A program made the translations under genes and the position numbers. From contig CAYWEM010000002.1 of NCBI GenBank assembly GCA_964457225.1, forward strand, positions 186,001 to 250,000: a DNA stretch of 64,000 nucleotides, in the 5' to 3' direction. Each line of letters begins with the position of its first letter. The stretch's first letter is position 1. Shown here one piece after another: positions 34,571 to 43,077 of the stretch. Origin of the DNA: CAYWEM01 sp964457225 (GTDB taxonomy: Bacteria; Acidobacteriota; Aminicenantia; UBA2199). Below the pieces are notes generated by a model. That model had not been told where the DNA came from, made no database searches, and saw only the letters and a program-made list of their open reading frames with translations.

Positions 34571-34641
34571 TCAGCAATCAAGCAGGGAAATTACCTTGCA
34601 AATTGTAATTGGCAGTATTAAATTGCCAGGTAATTTGCGAG
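34571..34641. repeat. Direct repeat R3, right copy (solo)
   Basis: Matches 32141-32211 at the same register (offset 2430) but heads no AAA gene. The 3' arm differs (TTGCCAGGTAATT), yet a new inner pair GGCA/TGCC keeps a hairpin. The 193 bp between the channel gene and the epimerase hold nothing else recognisable apart from a short GGGACGGT relative of R2. Confidence 0.8.
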
Positions 34642-34709
34642 TTGCACCTAAGTCCCGGGACGGTGGCCTGTTTTGGGTTTATGGCCCGATGCCATCACTT
34701 GCACCCGGC

Positions 34710-35633
34710 CTAACCGGCTGATTGTTCTGGTGCCAGCAGATTGGTCAGGGCGGGCTCGAGCCCGGGAAAAAGAAAGCTGTAGCCCGCTGACCTTATTTTA
34801 TCCGCAGAAACCCGGCTTCCTTTTAACAGCATGGAAGACATTCGGCCAAACAGTATTTTCAGCACCAATTCCGGGACATGGGGCAAGAAATACGGCTTAT
34901 CAAGCACCCGGGCCAGGGTCCGGGTGAAATCCCGGTTGCTGATGTGTTCAGGCGCCGTGGCATTGTAAGCCCCGTTCATCGCCGTATCTTCAACGGCCTT
35001 CAGGTAGATGCCGCACAGATCGTCAAGGTGAATCCAGGGCAGGTATTGCCGGCCGCTGCCGATGGCTGATCCCAGGCCCAGCTTAACCGGCCTGGCCATT
35101 TTGACCAGGGCGCCGCCCCGTGCCGACAAAACCACACTAGTCCTGATTTTAACCGTCCTGATTCCTGCCTCGGCGAAGCTGTCGGCGGCTTCCTCCCATT
35201 GCCGGCAGGTCTCTCCGAGAAAGTCAGCGGCCGGGGGGTCGGTCTCGCAAAATACCCGCTCCGAGCTGACCGCACCGTAATACCCGACCGCCGAGGCGGA
35301 GATGAAGGCTTTCAGCTTGGTATTGTTTTCTTTTACCTTTTCAAAAAGCAGCCGCCCGGTTTTAACCCGGCTGTCGATTATCAATTTTTTTCTTTTTGCC
35401 GTCCACCTCCGGTCCGCGATGCCGGCGCCGGCCAGGTGAATGATGTAATCAGCTTTTTCCAGCGCTTCTTTTTCAATTTCCCCGGAGACCGGGTCCCATC
35501 GGTAGCCCGGCAGTTCAGCATCCGGCCGGCCGGACCGGCTCAAAACAGCAACCCGATAGCCCCCCGCTCTTAACTTTTTACAGAGTTCACTGCCGACCAG
35601 CCCGGTACCGCCGCTGATTAAGATCGTCTCCAT
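34710..35633 (-). CDS. TIGR01777-type NAD-dependent epimerase/SulA-family protein
   Basis: The 307-residue extended-SDR protein starts METILISGGTGLVG, with a Rossmann GGTGLVG. Family landmarks are YIIHLAGAGIADRRW, SRVKTGRLL, SASAVGYYG and LPWIHLDDLCGIY. The C-terminal DUF1731-like part follows. This family is widespread (YfcH) and its reaction is not established. The ATG at 35633 is preferred to the longer ORF start at 35678 because it begins directly with the Rossmann strand. A TAAAAT -10-like box (35669-35674) lacks a -35. Confidence 0.85.
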   Translation of the reverse strand: METILISGGTGLVGSELCKKLRAGGYRVAVLSRSGRPDAELPGYRWDPVSGEIEKEALEKADYIIHLAGAGIADRRWTAKRKKLIIDSRVKTGRLLFEKVKENNTKLKAFISASAVGYYGAVSSERVFCETDPPAADFLGETCRQWEEAADSFAEAGIRTVKIRTSVVLSARGGALVKMARPVKLGLGSAIGSGRQYLPWIHLDDLCGIYLKAVEDTAMNGAYNATAPEHISNRDFTRTLARVLDKPYFLPHVPELVLKILFGRMSSMLLKGSRVSADKIRSAGYSFLFPGLEPALTNLLAPEQSAG

Positions 35634-35933
35634 GGTTGTTTCAGTAGACTCCAAAATCTTCGGCTTGCATTTTACCATACCAGCCCGGGGAGAGTGGTTT
35701 TTTGCTTTTTCGGCCTTTCAACTGCGAATTCCTCCATCCTTAGTGAAAAGAATATTTTCAGCTCAAGGCTGGTCCGCTACCCGGCTCTTGATTTTTTGCC
35801 GCCCTGTGCCTACAATTCTGCCGGTGGCGCCTGAAAAAAACTGCCCCGTTCCTTCCGCCGGGATAAGGCCTGAGCCTCCGGGCATTCAGGTCCCCCGAAT
35901 CCCAACCGGCCCGGCCGAGACAAGGAGTTGCGC
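35634..35933. other. Divergent intergenic region
   Basis: 300 nt with no gene. It carries the promoter at 35788-35816 for the rightward membrane-protein gene, leaving a leader of about 110 nt. Nothing else is recognised. Confidence 0.5.
35788..35816 (+). promoter_or_regulatory. Promoter of the small membrane-protein gene
   Basis: TTGATT (35788-35793), a 17-nt spacer and TACAAT (35811-35816), about 110 nt ahead of the ATG at 35934. Confidence 0.65.
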
Positions 35934-36311
35934 ATGAAGCGAAAAATCCACCTGACTTCCATGGTTTTCCTGACTTTGACCCTGGCCCATGCCGCGCTGG
36001 TGTTTTCTTCGGGCTTCCCGGACAGCCTCTGGTACGAGCCCAGCGGCATGCAGTACCTGGCCATCATCCTGCTTCATGGACCGATACTGGTAATCGGCGG
36101 CCTGGTTGTTCTCTTCTGCGAAAAGGAGCGGCCCAAGGGCCGGACGCGCAGCGGCAAGCTGGCCATCTACAGCGGTTTCCTGCTCGCCCTGCTGGCCTTG
36201 GTCGGTTCGGACCTGGCCGATTGGATGAAGATCTCCGGAACCCTGCTATCCGGCCTGCTGACTATCATCTTTTTCCGTAACACCAGCCGGGCTTTCAAGA
36301 GCAGGGACTGA
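35934..36311 (+). CDS. Small hypothetical membrane protein
   Basis: The 125-residue protein starts MKRKIHLTSMV after AAGGAG. It has four hydrophobic segments (about 7-28, 41-60, 77-94 and 100-114) separated by short basic or acidic loops. The family is not recognised. It is convergent with the SH3-like gene 18 nt away. Confidence 0.6.
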   Translation: MKRKIHLTSMVFLTLTLAHAALVFSSGFPDSLWYEPSGMQYLAIILLHGPILVIGGLVVLFCEKERPKGRTRSGKLAIYSGFLLALLALVGSDLADWMKISGTLLSGLLTIIFFRNTSRAFKSRD

Positions 36312-36329
36312 AGGTTAATAAACTTGATC

Positions 36330-36689
36330 CTATACGGTTAGGAGTTCCAGGTTCTCCAGCGGCACCCAGCCCTTGTCATCTTCATCCTGCTCCCGGCAGC
36401 ACCAGATCCAGCCGTTCAGCTCCCTTTCCGAGAGCAGTAACTCCCCCGCTTCAACATCCAGTTCCCTGGCCAGGTAGTTCTCCCCGGCGCGGCCCCGGCC
36501 CTCATCTAGAGGCTCGATTATCTGGCGCGGCACCCAGCCGGAAACACCTTCCCTGCTGCACCGGATCCAGTCCGGCCAGTTTCCATGGCCGGTGAATACC
36601 TCACCGAGTATTACGATATCTCCCCGTTCCAGGCGGATCGGTTCCGGGTAATCACTGCTCCTGGACCGGATGACCCTGTAGCGTTTCAT
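36330..36689 (-). CDS. Tandem SH3-like domain protein
   Basis: The 119-residue cytoplasmic protein is made of two SH3-like barrels of about 58 residues. Each has an RGD/EAGE-type strand (LERGDIVILGE; VEAGELLLSE), then WPDWIRC or WIWCC, and ends with GWVPRQIIE or GWVPLENLE. No signal peptide is seen. It may be an adaptor or ligand-binding protein; the role is unknown. Confidence 0.72.
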   Translation of the reverse strand: MKRYRVIRSRSSDYPEPIRLERGDIVILGEVFTGHGNWPDWIRCSREGVSGWVPRQIIEPLDEGRGRAGENYLARELDVEAGELLLSERELNGWIWCCREQDEDDKGWVPLENLELLTV

Positions 36690-36786
36690 TTATTCCCCAC
36701 TCTACGGTCGGGGCGCTCGGCGTGACGCGGCGTTGACAACAATTCATTGATATCCAGGCATAACCTGCATGCCATGATGCAATTGT

Positions 36787-37491
36787 TCATGATTTTATTC
36801 TTTGATCACTTTTGGGAATTCCGTTCTTTGTTTCTTTCCAGCCTTTGCCTTCCCAGGTGAAATACTTCCTGAAGGCACATGATACACCTTTCGCCGTCAA
36901 TAGATCAGCTGAATCCATAACATGGAAGTGTAAATGGGGAGCCGTCGAATTGCCCGAATGACCGACTTTTCCGATAACATCACCGATGCTTACCTGCTGG
37001 CCTTCTTTAACCGGAATCGTTCCGGGCGAAAGGTGGGCAAAAAATGCAAAATACCCGGCAAATTTAACAATCACATAATTGCCGATAAACCTGTGAAGCT
37101 GGATTTTGTGTGCGGGGAGAAAAATTCCCTGGAAAGTTGCCGAAACAGTGCGCATCACAACTTTCAGTATGTCAAGAACAGGGTGCAGGTATCTTGGTTC
37201 ATGTAGTCCGTCTTTCACAACGATTACTTCGCCCTTAACCGGAGAATATACAGGTTCTTTATAGCAGTAACAGTCATGTGTTGAAATCCCGCGAATCCAG
37301 TACCGGAGAAGCGATGAGCGGTAAAACTTGTGTTTAATCCTGGAATTCACCTCTGTTTGAAAGAAATCATAAGCATATCTTTGCCCCAAACTGTCAGTAC
37401 CATGACTCGGTATTTTGTCGCCTGGAGTATGGGGTGCCACCCATTCACCTTTAAGGGGAAACTCGATTACCGCCATATTGTTGTCGTTCAT
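36787..37491 (-). CDS. M23-family (LytM-type) peptidase domain protein
   Basis: The 234-residue protein starts MNDNNMAVIEFP, with AAGGAG about 9 nt before the ATG at 37491. M23 metal-site elements are SHGTDSLGQRYAYDF near residue 30 and HLHFHVMD near 190, with VIVKFAGYFAFFAHLSPG between. M23 enzymes usually cut peptidoglycan cross-links, but no signal peptide is visible here, so the site of action is unclear. Base composition is more A+T-rich than the flanks, like the restriction genes. The longer ORF to 37584 runs into a palindromic repeat and is not used. Confidence 0.78.
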   Translation of the reverse strand: MNDNNMAVIEFPLKGEWVAPHTPGDKIPSHGTDSLGQRYAYDFFQTEVNSRIKHKFYRSSLLRYWIRGISTHDCYCYKEPVYSPVKGEVIVVKDGLHEPRYLHPVLDILKVVMRTVSATFQGIFLPAHKIQLHRFIGNYVIVKFAGYFAFFAHLSPGTIPVKEGQQVSIGDVIGKVGHSGNSTAPHLHFHVMDSADLLTAKGVSCAFRKYFTWEGKGWKETKNGIPKSDQRIKS

Positions 37492-37587
37492 CTCTTGCGT
37501 CTCCTTCCATTCGTTATGCCACGCCATTTCTCCAACGGCGCGCGGCGGGGTGAACTCCCCGTTTTGTACGCCTGCGAACGGCATTTT

Positions 37588-37923
37588 TCAGTGTCGCAAC
37601 TCTCCGGCACATATTGAACAGGCATGCTTATGCACGTTGATTATTCCTTCGCATTCAGGGCAAGTCCATTTTCTTCTTTCTTTTTCAACGAGAGACTCAA
37701 GCCCGTGCTTCCTGATATGCTCAAGGTTTTCAATCTCACTCTGAGATAGTGCATGCCGATATAATCCGCAATTTCTTTCAAGGTTTATAAAAAGTCCATG
37801 TAAGAGATGTAACAATGAAAGACCTGACACCAGTGTTCGCAAAGGATGATTATTCCTGATCTTCTTCTCTAAATTAAAACTGTAAAACAACTTTCTGCTG
37901 TTTGGACTCTCAAACCCTATCAT
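37588..37923 (-). pseudogene. DUF3795-like gene remnant (C-terminal fragment)
   Basis: Residues from about LFINLERNCGLYRHAL onward, with SEIENLEHIRKHG and the zinc-type ending WTCPECEG...CSICAGE, look like the last 65 residues of a DUF3795 protein. The first about 45 residues of the ORF are unrelated and come from a repeated element (37806-37838). The natural N-terminus is missing, so this is read as a truncated gene interrupted by the repeat. It sits between the M23 gene and hcp on the same strand. Confidence 0.55.
37806..37838. repeat. Short dispersed repeat inside the DUF3795 remnant
   Basis: 37806-37826 matches 32059-32079 (end of repeat R1). 37818-37838, starting AAAGACCTGACACC, recurs at 38049-38069 just before the hcp stop. 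It marks the point where the DUF3795 reading frame loses its homology. Confidence 0.75.
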
Positions 37924-38048
37924 GACTCACTTTCCAGTCTTTTTGTCATGACTTCATTATATCATTTACCCGAATTATCACCAACAATATTTAACCTGTT
38001 TTTCACTTCAAGAATATATCATTTCCGCCGATTTGGGCAACAGCCTGG

Positions 38049-38069
38049 AAAGACCTGACACCAGTGTTC
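38049..38069. repeat. Short dispersed repeat beside hcp
   Basis: A perfect 21-nt match to 37818-37838, 231 bp away in direct orientation, ending 1 nt from the hcp stop codon. Confidence 0.75.
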
Positions 38070-38070
38070 T

Positions 38071-39702
38071 TTAACTCTCCATGAACAGCTTGAGATCATC
38101 CTCGACCGGACCGATGCCGGCGATGCCGAATTTCTCGACCAGCACCTTGGCCACCCCCGGCGAGAGGAAGGCCGGCAGAGTCGGACCCAGGTGGATGTTT
38201 TTCACGCCCAGGTAAAGCAGGGCCAGCAGAACGATGACCGCCTTCTGTTCGTACCAGGCGATGTTGTAGGCGATGGGCAGTTGATTGATGTCGTCCAGGC
38301 CGAAAACTTCCTTCAGCTTGAGGGCGATTACGGCCAGGGAATAGGAATCGTTGCATTGCCCGGCGTCCAGCACCCGGGGTATGCCGCCGATATCGCCCAG
38401 CTCCAGCTTGTTGTAACGGTACTTGGCGCAGCCCGCGGTCAGGATGACCGTATCCCGGGGCAGTTTTTCGGCGAACTCGGTGTAGTATTCCCGGGATTTC
38501 ATGCGGCCGTCACAGCCGGCCATGACGAAGAACTTTTTTATCGCCCCGGATTTGACCGCCTCGATCACTTTATCGGCCAGGGCCAGCACCTGGTGATGGG
38601 CAAAACCGCCGACAATACTGCCGCTCTCAATCGCCTCTGGAGCCGGCAGGGTTTTGGCCAGGGCTATGATTTCCGAAAAATCCTTTTTCCCGTGCTCATC
38701 CGGCACAATGTGTCTGCAGCCGGGGAAACCGGCTGAACCGGTTGTGAAAATCCTGTTCCTGACTTCCTCGCTCTTGGGGGGTACTATACAGTTGGTGGTG
38801 AACAGCACCGGGCCGCGGAACTTTTCAAATTCACCGGTTTGCTTCCACCAGGCATTGCCGTAATTGCCGGCCAGGTGTTCGTATTTCTTGAAAGCCGGGT
38901 AGTAATGAGCCGGCAGCATCTCGCTGTGAGTGTAGACGTCCACGCCGCTGTTCCTGGTCTGCTCCAGCAGCTGCTCAAGGTCGGTCAGGTCGTGGCCGGA
39001 AATGAGAATGGCCGGGTTGTTCCTGACCCCGATGTCGACCCGGGTGATTTCCGGGTGGCCGTACCTGGAATTGTGGGCCTCGTCCAGCAGGGCCATGGCC
39101 TTGACACCGTGTTCACCTGTTTTCAGGGTCAATTCAACCAGCCGGTCGGCGCCGAGGCTGTCATCCAGGACCGAGGCCAGGGCCTGGTAGACAAAGGAGT
39201 ACAACTCGGGATTTTCCAGGCCGATATTGCCGGCATGCTCGGTGTAGGCGGCCAGGCCCTTGAGCCCGTAGACGATCAATTCCCGGAGCGAGCGGATATC
39301 TTCGTTTGCCGTGGCCAGCACGCCGACCGAGTCGGCCTTGGCCAGCATGGCATCCCTGGAATCGACCTGGTAAACGGATGCATCCGGCAGGTTTTGCAGT
39401 TTAAGCCCGCCGACCAGCTCATTCCGGAGGCCCAGCATTTTTTCGATCTGCCGGGCTATGGCCTGCTCGTCGAAATTGGCATTGGTTATGGTCATGAACA
39501 GGCTGCTGAGCACTTCGTGGTTTATTCGGCCCAGGTCGGCGGGTTTCACCTGTCCGCGGTCCACGATCCAGGCAATGCCTTTCAAGGTGTATATCAGCAG
39601 GTCCTGCAGTTTCGCCAGTTCCTCGCCTTTACCGCAGACACCCATGACCGTGCAACCCTGGTTTTTCAAAGCTTCCTGGCACTGGTAACAGAACATACTC
39701 AT
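38071..39702 (-). CDS. hcp: Hybrid-cluster protein / hydroxylamine reductase (class I Hcp)
   Basis: The 543-residue protein has an N-terminal cluster motif of C5-x2-C8-x8-C17-x5-C23, the spacing of class I Hcp from strict anaerobes, which binds [4Fe-4S]. Hybrid-cluster ligands are seen in [36 protein letters not shown] and [10 protein letters not shown]. Hcp reduces nitric oxide or hydroxylamine and also acts in S-nitrosylation. No hcr reductase gene is adjacent. AAGGAG precedes the ATG at 39702. The promoter carries a dyad that could bind a redox or nitrosative regulator. Confidence 0.95.
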   Translation of the reverse strand: MSMFCYQCQEALKNQGCTVMGVCGKGEELAKLQDLLIYTLKGIAWIVDRGQVKPADLGRINHEVLSSLFMTITNANFDEQAIARQIEKMLGLRNELVGGLKLQNLPDASVYQVDSRDAMLAKADSVGVLATANEDIRSLRELIVYGLKGLAAYTEHAGNIGLENPELYSFVYQALASVLDDSLGADRLVELTLKTGEHGVKAMALLDEAHNSRYGHPEITRVDIGVRNNPAILISGHDLTDLEQLLEQTRNSGVDVYTHSEMLPAHYYPAFKKYEHLAGNYGNAWWKQTGEFEKFRGPVLFTTNCIVPPKSEEVRNRIFTTGSAGFPGCRHIVPDEHGKKDFSEIIALAKTLPAPEAIESGSIVGGFAHHQVLALADKVIEAVKSGAIKKFFVMAGCDGRMKSREYYTEFAEKLPRDTVILTAGCAKYRYNKLELGDIGGIPRVLDAGQCNDSYSLAVIALKLKEVFGLDDINQLPIAYNIAWYEQKAVIVLLALLYLGVKNIHLGPTLPAFLSPGVAKVLVEKFGIAGIGPVEDDLKLFMES

Positions 39703-39810
39703 AGCTTTTCTCCTTTTTCTTTATTCACTAAGTAAAACAACATGCTTTTTCCGTTTTTTCCGGGTCCAAACGCTGCTTTTTCAGCGGAAAAATGTTTTGT
39801 TCCGCCTGGT

Positions 39811-39856
39811 CCGGTTAGGAAATATAAAATATAACCGGTTTTTTGTTTTTTTTCAA
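39811..39856 (-). promoter_or_regulatory. hcp promoter with overlapping operator dyad
   Basis: On the minus strand TTGAAA (39851-39856), a 17-nt spacer and TATATT (39828-39833). A perfect inverted repeat CCGGTTA...TAACCGG (arms 39832-39838 and 39811-39817, 14-nt gap) straddles the -10 box and the start site, so a bound protein would block or gate transcription. About 120 nt of leader follow. Confidence 0.6.
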
Positions 39857-39897
39857 CTTGCCGCCGGGCTTTTCCAGGGACGCAACGTATCCCCTGC

Positions 39898-39926
39898 TTG
39901 CCTGGAAAACACTGAAAGGATACAAT
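39898..39926 (+). promoter_or_regulatory. Promoter of nagB
   Basis: TTGCCT (39898-39903), a 17-nt spacer and TACAAT (39921-39926), about 72 nt ahead of the nagB ATG. Confidence 0.65.
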
Positions 39927-39997
39927 GCTCCCGGGACCTGAGACCCAATAAAGGCCCTGTCGGCTGACTATTCTCCGCCGGGAGCCGAGGAGAAAAC

Positions 39998-40783
39998 ATG
40001 GAAGTGATCATCAAGGAAAACCCCGAAGCGGCGGGAAAAACCGCGGCCTCGATCGTGCTCGGCCAGCTCAGGCGCAAGCCGGACTCGGTGCTGGGCCTGG
40101 CCACCGGCCATACCCCGCTGGTCCTTTACCGGGAACTGATCAGCTTGAACCGGCAGGGCCTGATCGATTTTTCCCGGGTGACCAGCTTCAATCTCGACGA
40201 GTACCTGGGCCTGGGCCCCGACCACCCTGCTTCCTACAATTACTACATGCGACGCAATTTCTTCGATCAAATCAACATCAGGCCGCACCGCGTCCACATC
40301 CCCGACGGTTTGGCCCCGGATGTGGCCGATCATTGCCGCCAGTACGAAGGCGCCATCAGGGCCGGCGGAGGGATTGACCTGCAGGTGCTGGGCATCGGTG
40401 CCGACGGCCATATCGGGTTCAACGAACCCGGGTCCTCATTGGCTTCACGCACCCGCATCAAGACCCTGACCGCGGAAACGCTCCGGGACAACGCCCGGCA
40501 TTTTCCCGAGGGTGAAAAAGTGCCCCACCACGTGATCACCATGGGTGTCGGCACCATCCTGGAGAGCCGGACCTGCCTGTTGCTGGCCTTCGGGGCGGGC
40601 AAGGCCGAAGCAGTGCGGCAAATGATCGAGGGAGCGGTCAGCAGCATGGTGCCTGCTTCAGCCCTCCAGCTTCACCCCCATGCCATAGTGATTCTCGATG
40701 AAGAAGCGGCCGCCGGACTCCAGCGTCATGAATACTACCGCTGGGTGTACGCCAACAAGCCGGATTGGCAGAAATACGAATGA
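39998..40783 (+). CDS. nagB: Glucosamine-6-phosphate deaminase
   Basis: The 261-residue protein of NagB length has GLATGHTPL near residue 34, the catalytic region FNLDEYLGL near 66 and GIGADGHIGFNEPG near 133. It converts GlcN-6-P to fructose-6-P and ammonia, feeding amino sugars from wall or chitin recycling into glycolysis. Preceded by GAGGAG 7 nt before the ATG. No nagA or transporter gene is nearby; it stands alone between hcp and selO. Confidence 0.93.
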   Translation: MEVIIKENPEAAGKTAASIVLGQLRRKPDSVLGLATGHTPLVLYRELISLNRQGLIDFSRVTSFNLDEYLGLGPDHPASYNYYMRRNFFDQINIRPHRVHIPDGLAPDVADHCRQYEGAIRAGGGIDLQVLGIGADGHIGFNEPGSSLASRTRIKTLTAETLRDNARHFPEGEKVPHHVITMGVGTILESRTCLLLAFGAGKAEAVRQMIEGAVSSMVPASALQLHPHAIVILDEEAAAGLQRHEYYRWVYANKPDWQKYE

Positions 40784-40839
40784 GGCCGGGAGGAAATCTT
40801 TCCAGTTGACGGTTGGCGCTGTTTCCGCAGGCCCGGTTT

Positions 40840-42402
40840 TCAGGTGCCGCAAAAGGTCAGGCGGACCCGCTCGTGTTCCCGGGGCGGTCTGGTGTATTCC
40901 GGCAGAGAGAGGTTGAAGGGATCACTCAGCACGCGCAAAAGCTCCTCGAACAGAGTAAAGTCATTTTCAGCCTCCGCCTTGCTGATTGCGGCTTCAATCC
41001 GATGATTGCGGGGAATGTAGACCGGGTTGCGCGTTTTCATTTCGCTCGATTGTTTCTTTTTGTTTTTACCTGTTTTTATCTGCTTGTCCCGCTCGAGAAG
41101 CAATCCAGTCATCTCCGGGCGTGAAAACAGAGCCCGCTCAGCGACCGGCAAACTGCCGAGAGGATCAGGGTGATCCTGCTCCTGCGCGGCGCAGTAATCG
41201 GCCAGGGCCCGGTGGCTGTTGGTATAGTCCGCTCCGTATCGGGCCAGCAGTTCCAGCCACCTGGTCACCAGTTTTTCAGCCTCGTCCCGCCGCCGTCCCC
41301 TTGATGAAGGCAGGCCCAGCTTGCGGCACATCCCGGCCAGCCAGGTTTCCCGGCAATGGTTTGAAAAAAACTCGAGTGAAGTGTTGAGGGCATCCAGGGA
41401 CTTTTTCTCGTCCAGTCCCGCCGCCCTTATCACCGGCAGCAAAGTCTCGGCGAAGCGGGCCAGGTTCCAGCGGGCAATGCCCGGCTGATTGGCGAAACTG
41501 TAGCGTCCGTCACGGTCAATAGAGCTGAATACCATTTCCGGGTGGTATTCGTCCATGAATGCGCAGGGACCGTAGTCAATCGTCTCGCCGGCGACACTCA
41601 TGTTGTCCGTGTTCATGACCCCGTGGATGAAACCGACCAGCATCCAGCCGGCCAGCAGTTCCGCCTGCCGCCGGGCGGTTTCCCGGAAGAAGGCGCAGTA
41701 CTTGTTCTCCGCTTTCCCGGTCCAGGGATAATGCCTTTCCAGGGTGTAATCTGCCAGGATCCTGAGCGAGGCGACATCCCCGGCGGCGGCGAAGTACTCG
41801 AAGGTGCCGACCCTGATGTGGCTGGCGGCCACCCGGGTGAGCACGGCCCCGGGCAGGGGCTTTTGCCGGAAAACCGGCTCCCCGGTCGCAACCACAGCCA
41901 GGCTGCGGCTGGTCGGAATACCCAGGGCGGTCATGGCTTCGCTGACGATGTACTCCCTGAGCATGGGGCCGAGGGGGGCCCGGCCGTCTCCGTTCCGTGA
42001 AAAGGGAGTGCGGCCGCTGCCCTTGAGCTGCAGGTCGAAACGGCGGCCGGCCGGATCGATGATTTCTCCGAGGAGCAGGGCACGCCCATCCCCCAGCACG
42101 GTAAAGTGACCGAACTGATGCCCGGCATAGGCCTGGGCCAGGGGGAACATGCCCGCGGTCAGGCGATTGCCGGCAAATACCGCGCCCAGGTCTTCATCGC
42201 TCAGGCTCCGGGTGTTCAAACCCAACTCTTCGGCCAGTCTGAAGTTGAATTTCACCAAGCGGGGCGCACTGACCGGCACCGGTTTCAGCGCGACGAAAAA
42301 GTTTTGCGGCAGACGGGCATAGCTGTGGTCGAATTTCCATCGATCCATGGACTTTGGGATGCCCGGCGACGCCGGGTCCGGTTTGGGGCCGGCAGCGGTC
42401 AT
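40840..42402 (-). CDS. selO: SelO/YdiU-type protein AMPylase
   Basis: The 520-residue protein matches the SelO pseudokinase family: YAGHQFGHFTVLGDGRA, LQLKGSGRTPFSR, LREYIVSEAMTALGI and HGVMNTDNMSV. It transfers AMP to Ser, Thr or Tyr of target proteins, linked in other organisms to redox stress. A Cys is kept near the C-terminus (TFCGT), where homologues have Cys or selenocysteine. Start supported by a 4-nt ATGA overlap with the upstream flavoprotein gene. Confidence 0.92.
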   Translation of the reverse strand: MTAAGPKPDPASPGIPKSMDRWKFDHSYARLPQNFFVALKPVPVSAPRLVKFNFRLAEELGLNTRSLSDEDLGAVFAGNRLTAGMFPLAQAYAGHQFGHFTVLGDGRALLLGEIIDPAGRRFDLQLKGSGRTPFSRNGDGRAPLGPMLREYIVSEAMTALGIPTSRSLAVVATGEPVFRQKPLPGAVLTRVAASHIRVGTFEYFAAAGDVASLRILADYTLERHYPWTGKAENKYCAFFRETARRQAELLAGWMLVGFIHGVMNTDNMSVAGETIDYGPCAFMDEYHPEMVFSSIDRDGRYSFANQPGIARWNLARFAETLLPVIRAAGLDEKKSLDALNTSLEFFSNHCRETWLAGMCRKLGLPSSRGRRRDEAEKLVTRWLELLARYGADYTNSHRALADYCAAQEQDHPDPLGSLPVAERALFSRPEMTGLLLERDKQIKTGKNKKKQSSEMKTRNPVYIPRNHRIEAAISKAEAENDFTLFEELLRVLSDPFNLSLPEYTRPPREHERVRLTFCGT

Positions 42403-42872
42403 TTCAGGCTCTTGCCGGATATGCTCCGAACTTCAATGCAGCTGACCGTGGTGTTTCTCAGGGTTTTTGCATCGTAAGTCCACTCGCTCGTTCCGGTGCA
42501 TTGGCGCATCAACAGGTTCAGGCCACTTATTCTTTCAGTTTCATCTGTCACGATTCTCAGCCGGCCGTAACCGACTACACTGCGGTACTTCAGCCCGTAA
42601 GTGCAGGCCTGACTCCCCTCTCCGTAAACTTCCGCATCAGGCAGGGCCACGGTGAAGCAGACCTCGGGATTTTGCCGCAGGCAATCGATTTTCCGGCCGC
42701 TGACGGCTGAATGGAAATAAAGCCTGATTGGCCCGCTGTCTGGTGCAAAGCCGTAATTCATGCTGACGATGTAGGCCTGGCCGTTATCGACAAAGGCGAC
42801 CTGGGCAATGCGGCCGTCGCTCAACACGGCGATTGTTTCTTCCCTGGTCAGGGAACGGTCTTTTCTTCTCAT
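42399..42872 (-). CDS. Pyridoxamine 5'-phosphate oxidase-like (NimA-type) flavoprotein
   Basis: The 157-residue split-barrel protein has an N-terminal LTREETIAVLSDGRIAQVAF, IVSMNYGF, LYFHSAVSGRKID and VVGYGRLRIV, as in the PNPOx-like/NimA group that binds FMN or haem. The function of such small members varies (nitroreduction, F420 or biliverdin chemistry), so no substrate is assigned. It is co-transcribed with selO (4-nt overlap) from the promoter at 42921-42949. Confidence 0.85.
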   Translation of the reverse strand: MRRKDRSLTREETIAVLSDGRIAQVAFVDNGQAYIVSMNYGFAPDSGPIRLYFHSAVSGRKIDCLRQNPEVCFTVALPDAEVYGEGSQACTYGLKYRSVVGYGRLRIVTDETERISGLNLLMRQCTGTSEWTYDAKTLRNTTVSCIEVRSISGKSLK

Positions 42873-42920
42873 TTTTTCCTGCCTTTCCGGCGGTCTGCTT
42901 GCTGAATCGCCAGCCAGATC

Positions 42921-42949
42921 AATATAGGCATTCAGGCGATTAAAGTCAA
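42921..42949 (-). promoter_or_regulatory. Promoter of the PNPOx-selO operon
   Basis: TTGACT (42944-42949), a 17-nt spacer and TATATT (42921-42926) on the minus strand. Confidence 0.75.
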
Positions 42950-43042
42950 ACAGCCCAGTTTGTTTGCCGCAAAAAGCGAAAAACTACAGTCTCCGGCTTT
43001 GTTTCCGCATTATGTCAAATGTTGACGGGCTGGCCCCAAGGC

Positions 43043-43071
43043 TTGACTTGGCGGGGGGCCTGGCCTAAGAT
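43043..43071 (+). promoter_or_regulatory. Leaderless promoter of the NusG-paralogue gene
   Basis: TTGACT (43043-43048), a 17-nt spacer and TAAGAT (43066-43071), exactly 6 nt before the ATG at 43078. Confidence 0.75.
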
Positions 43072-43077
43072 ACGGGC

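Noticed and set aside
39811..39845. Terminator downstream of a rightward gene (hairpin followed by T-run)
   Set aside because: The hairpin is followed by T residues on the plus strand, but no rightward gene ends there. The dyad instead overlaps the leftward hcp promoter.
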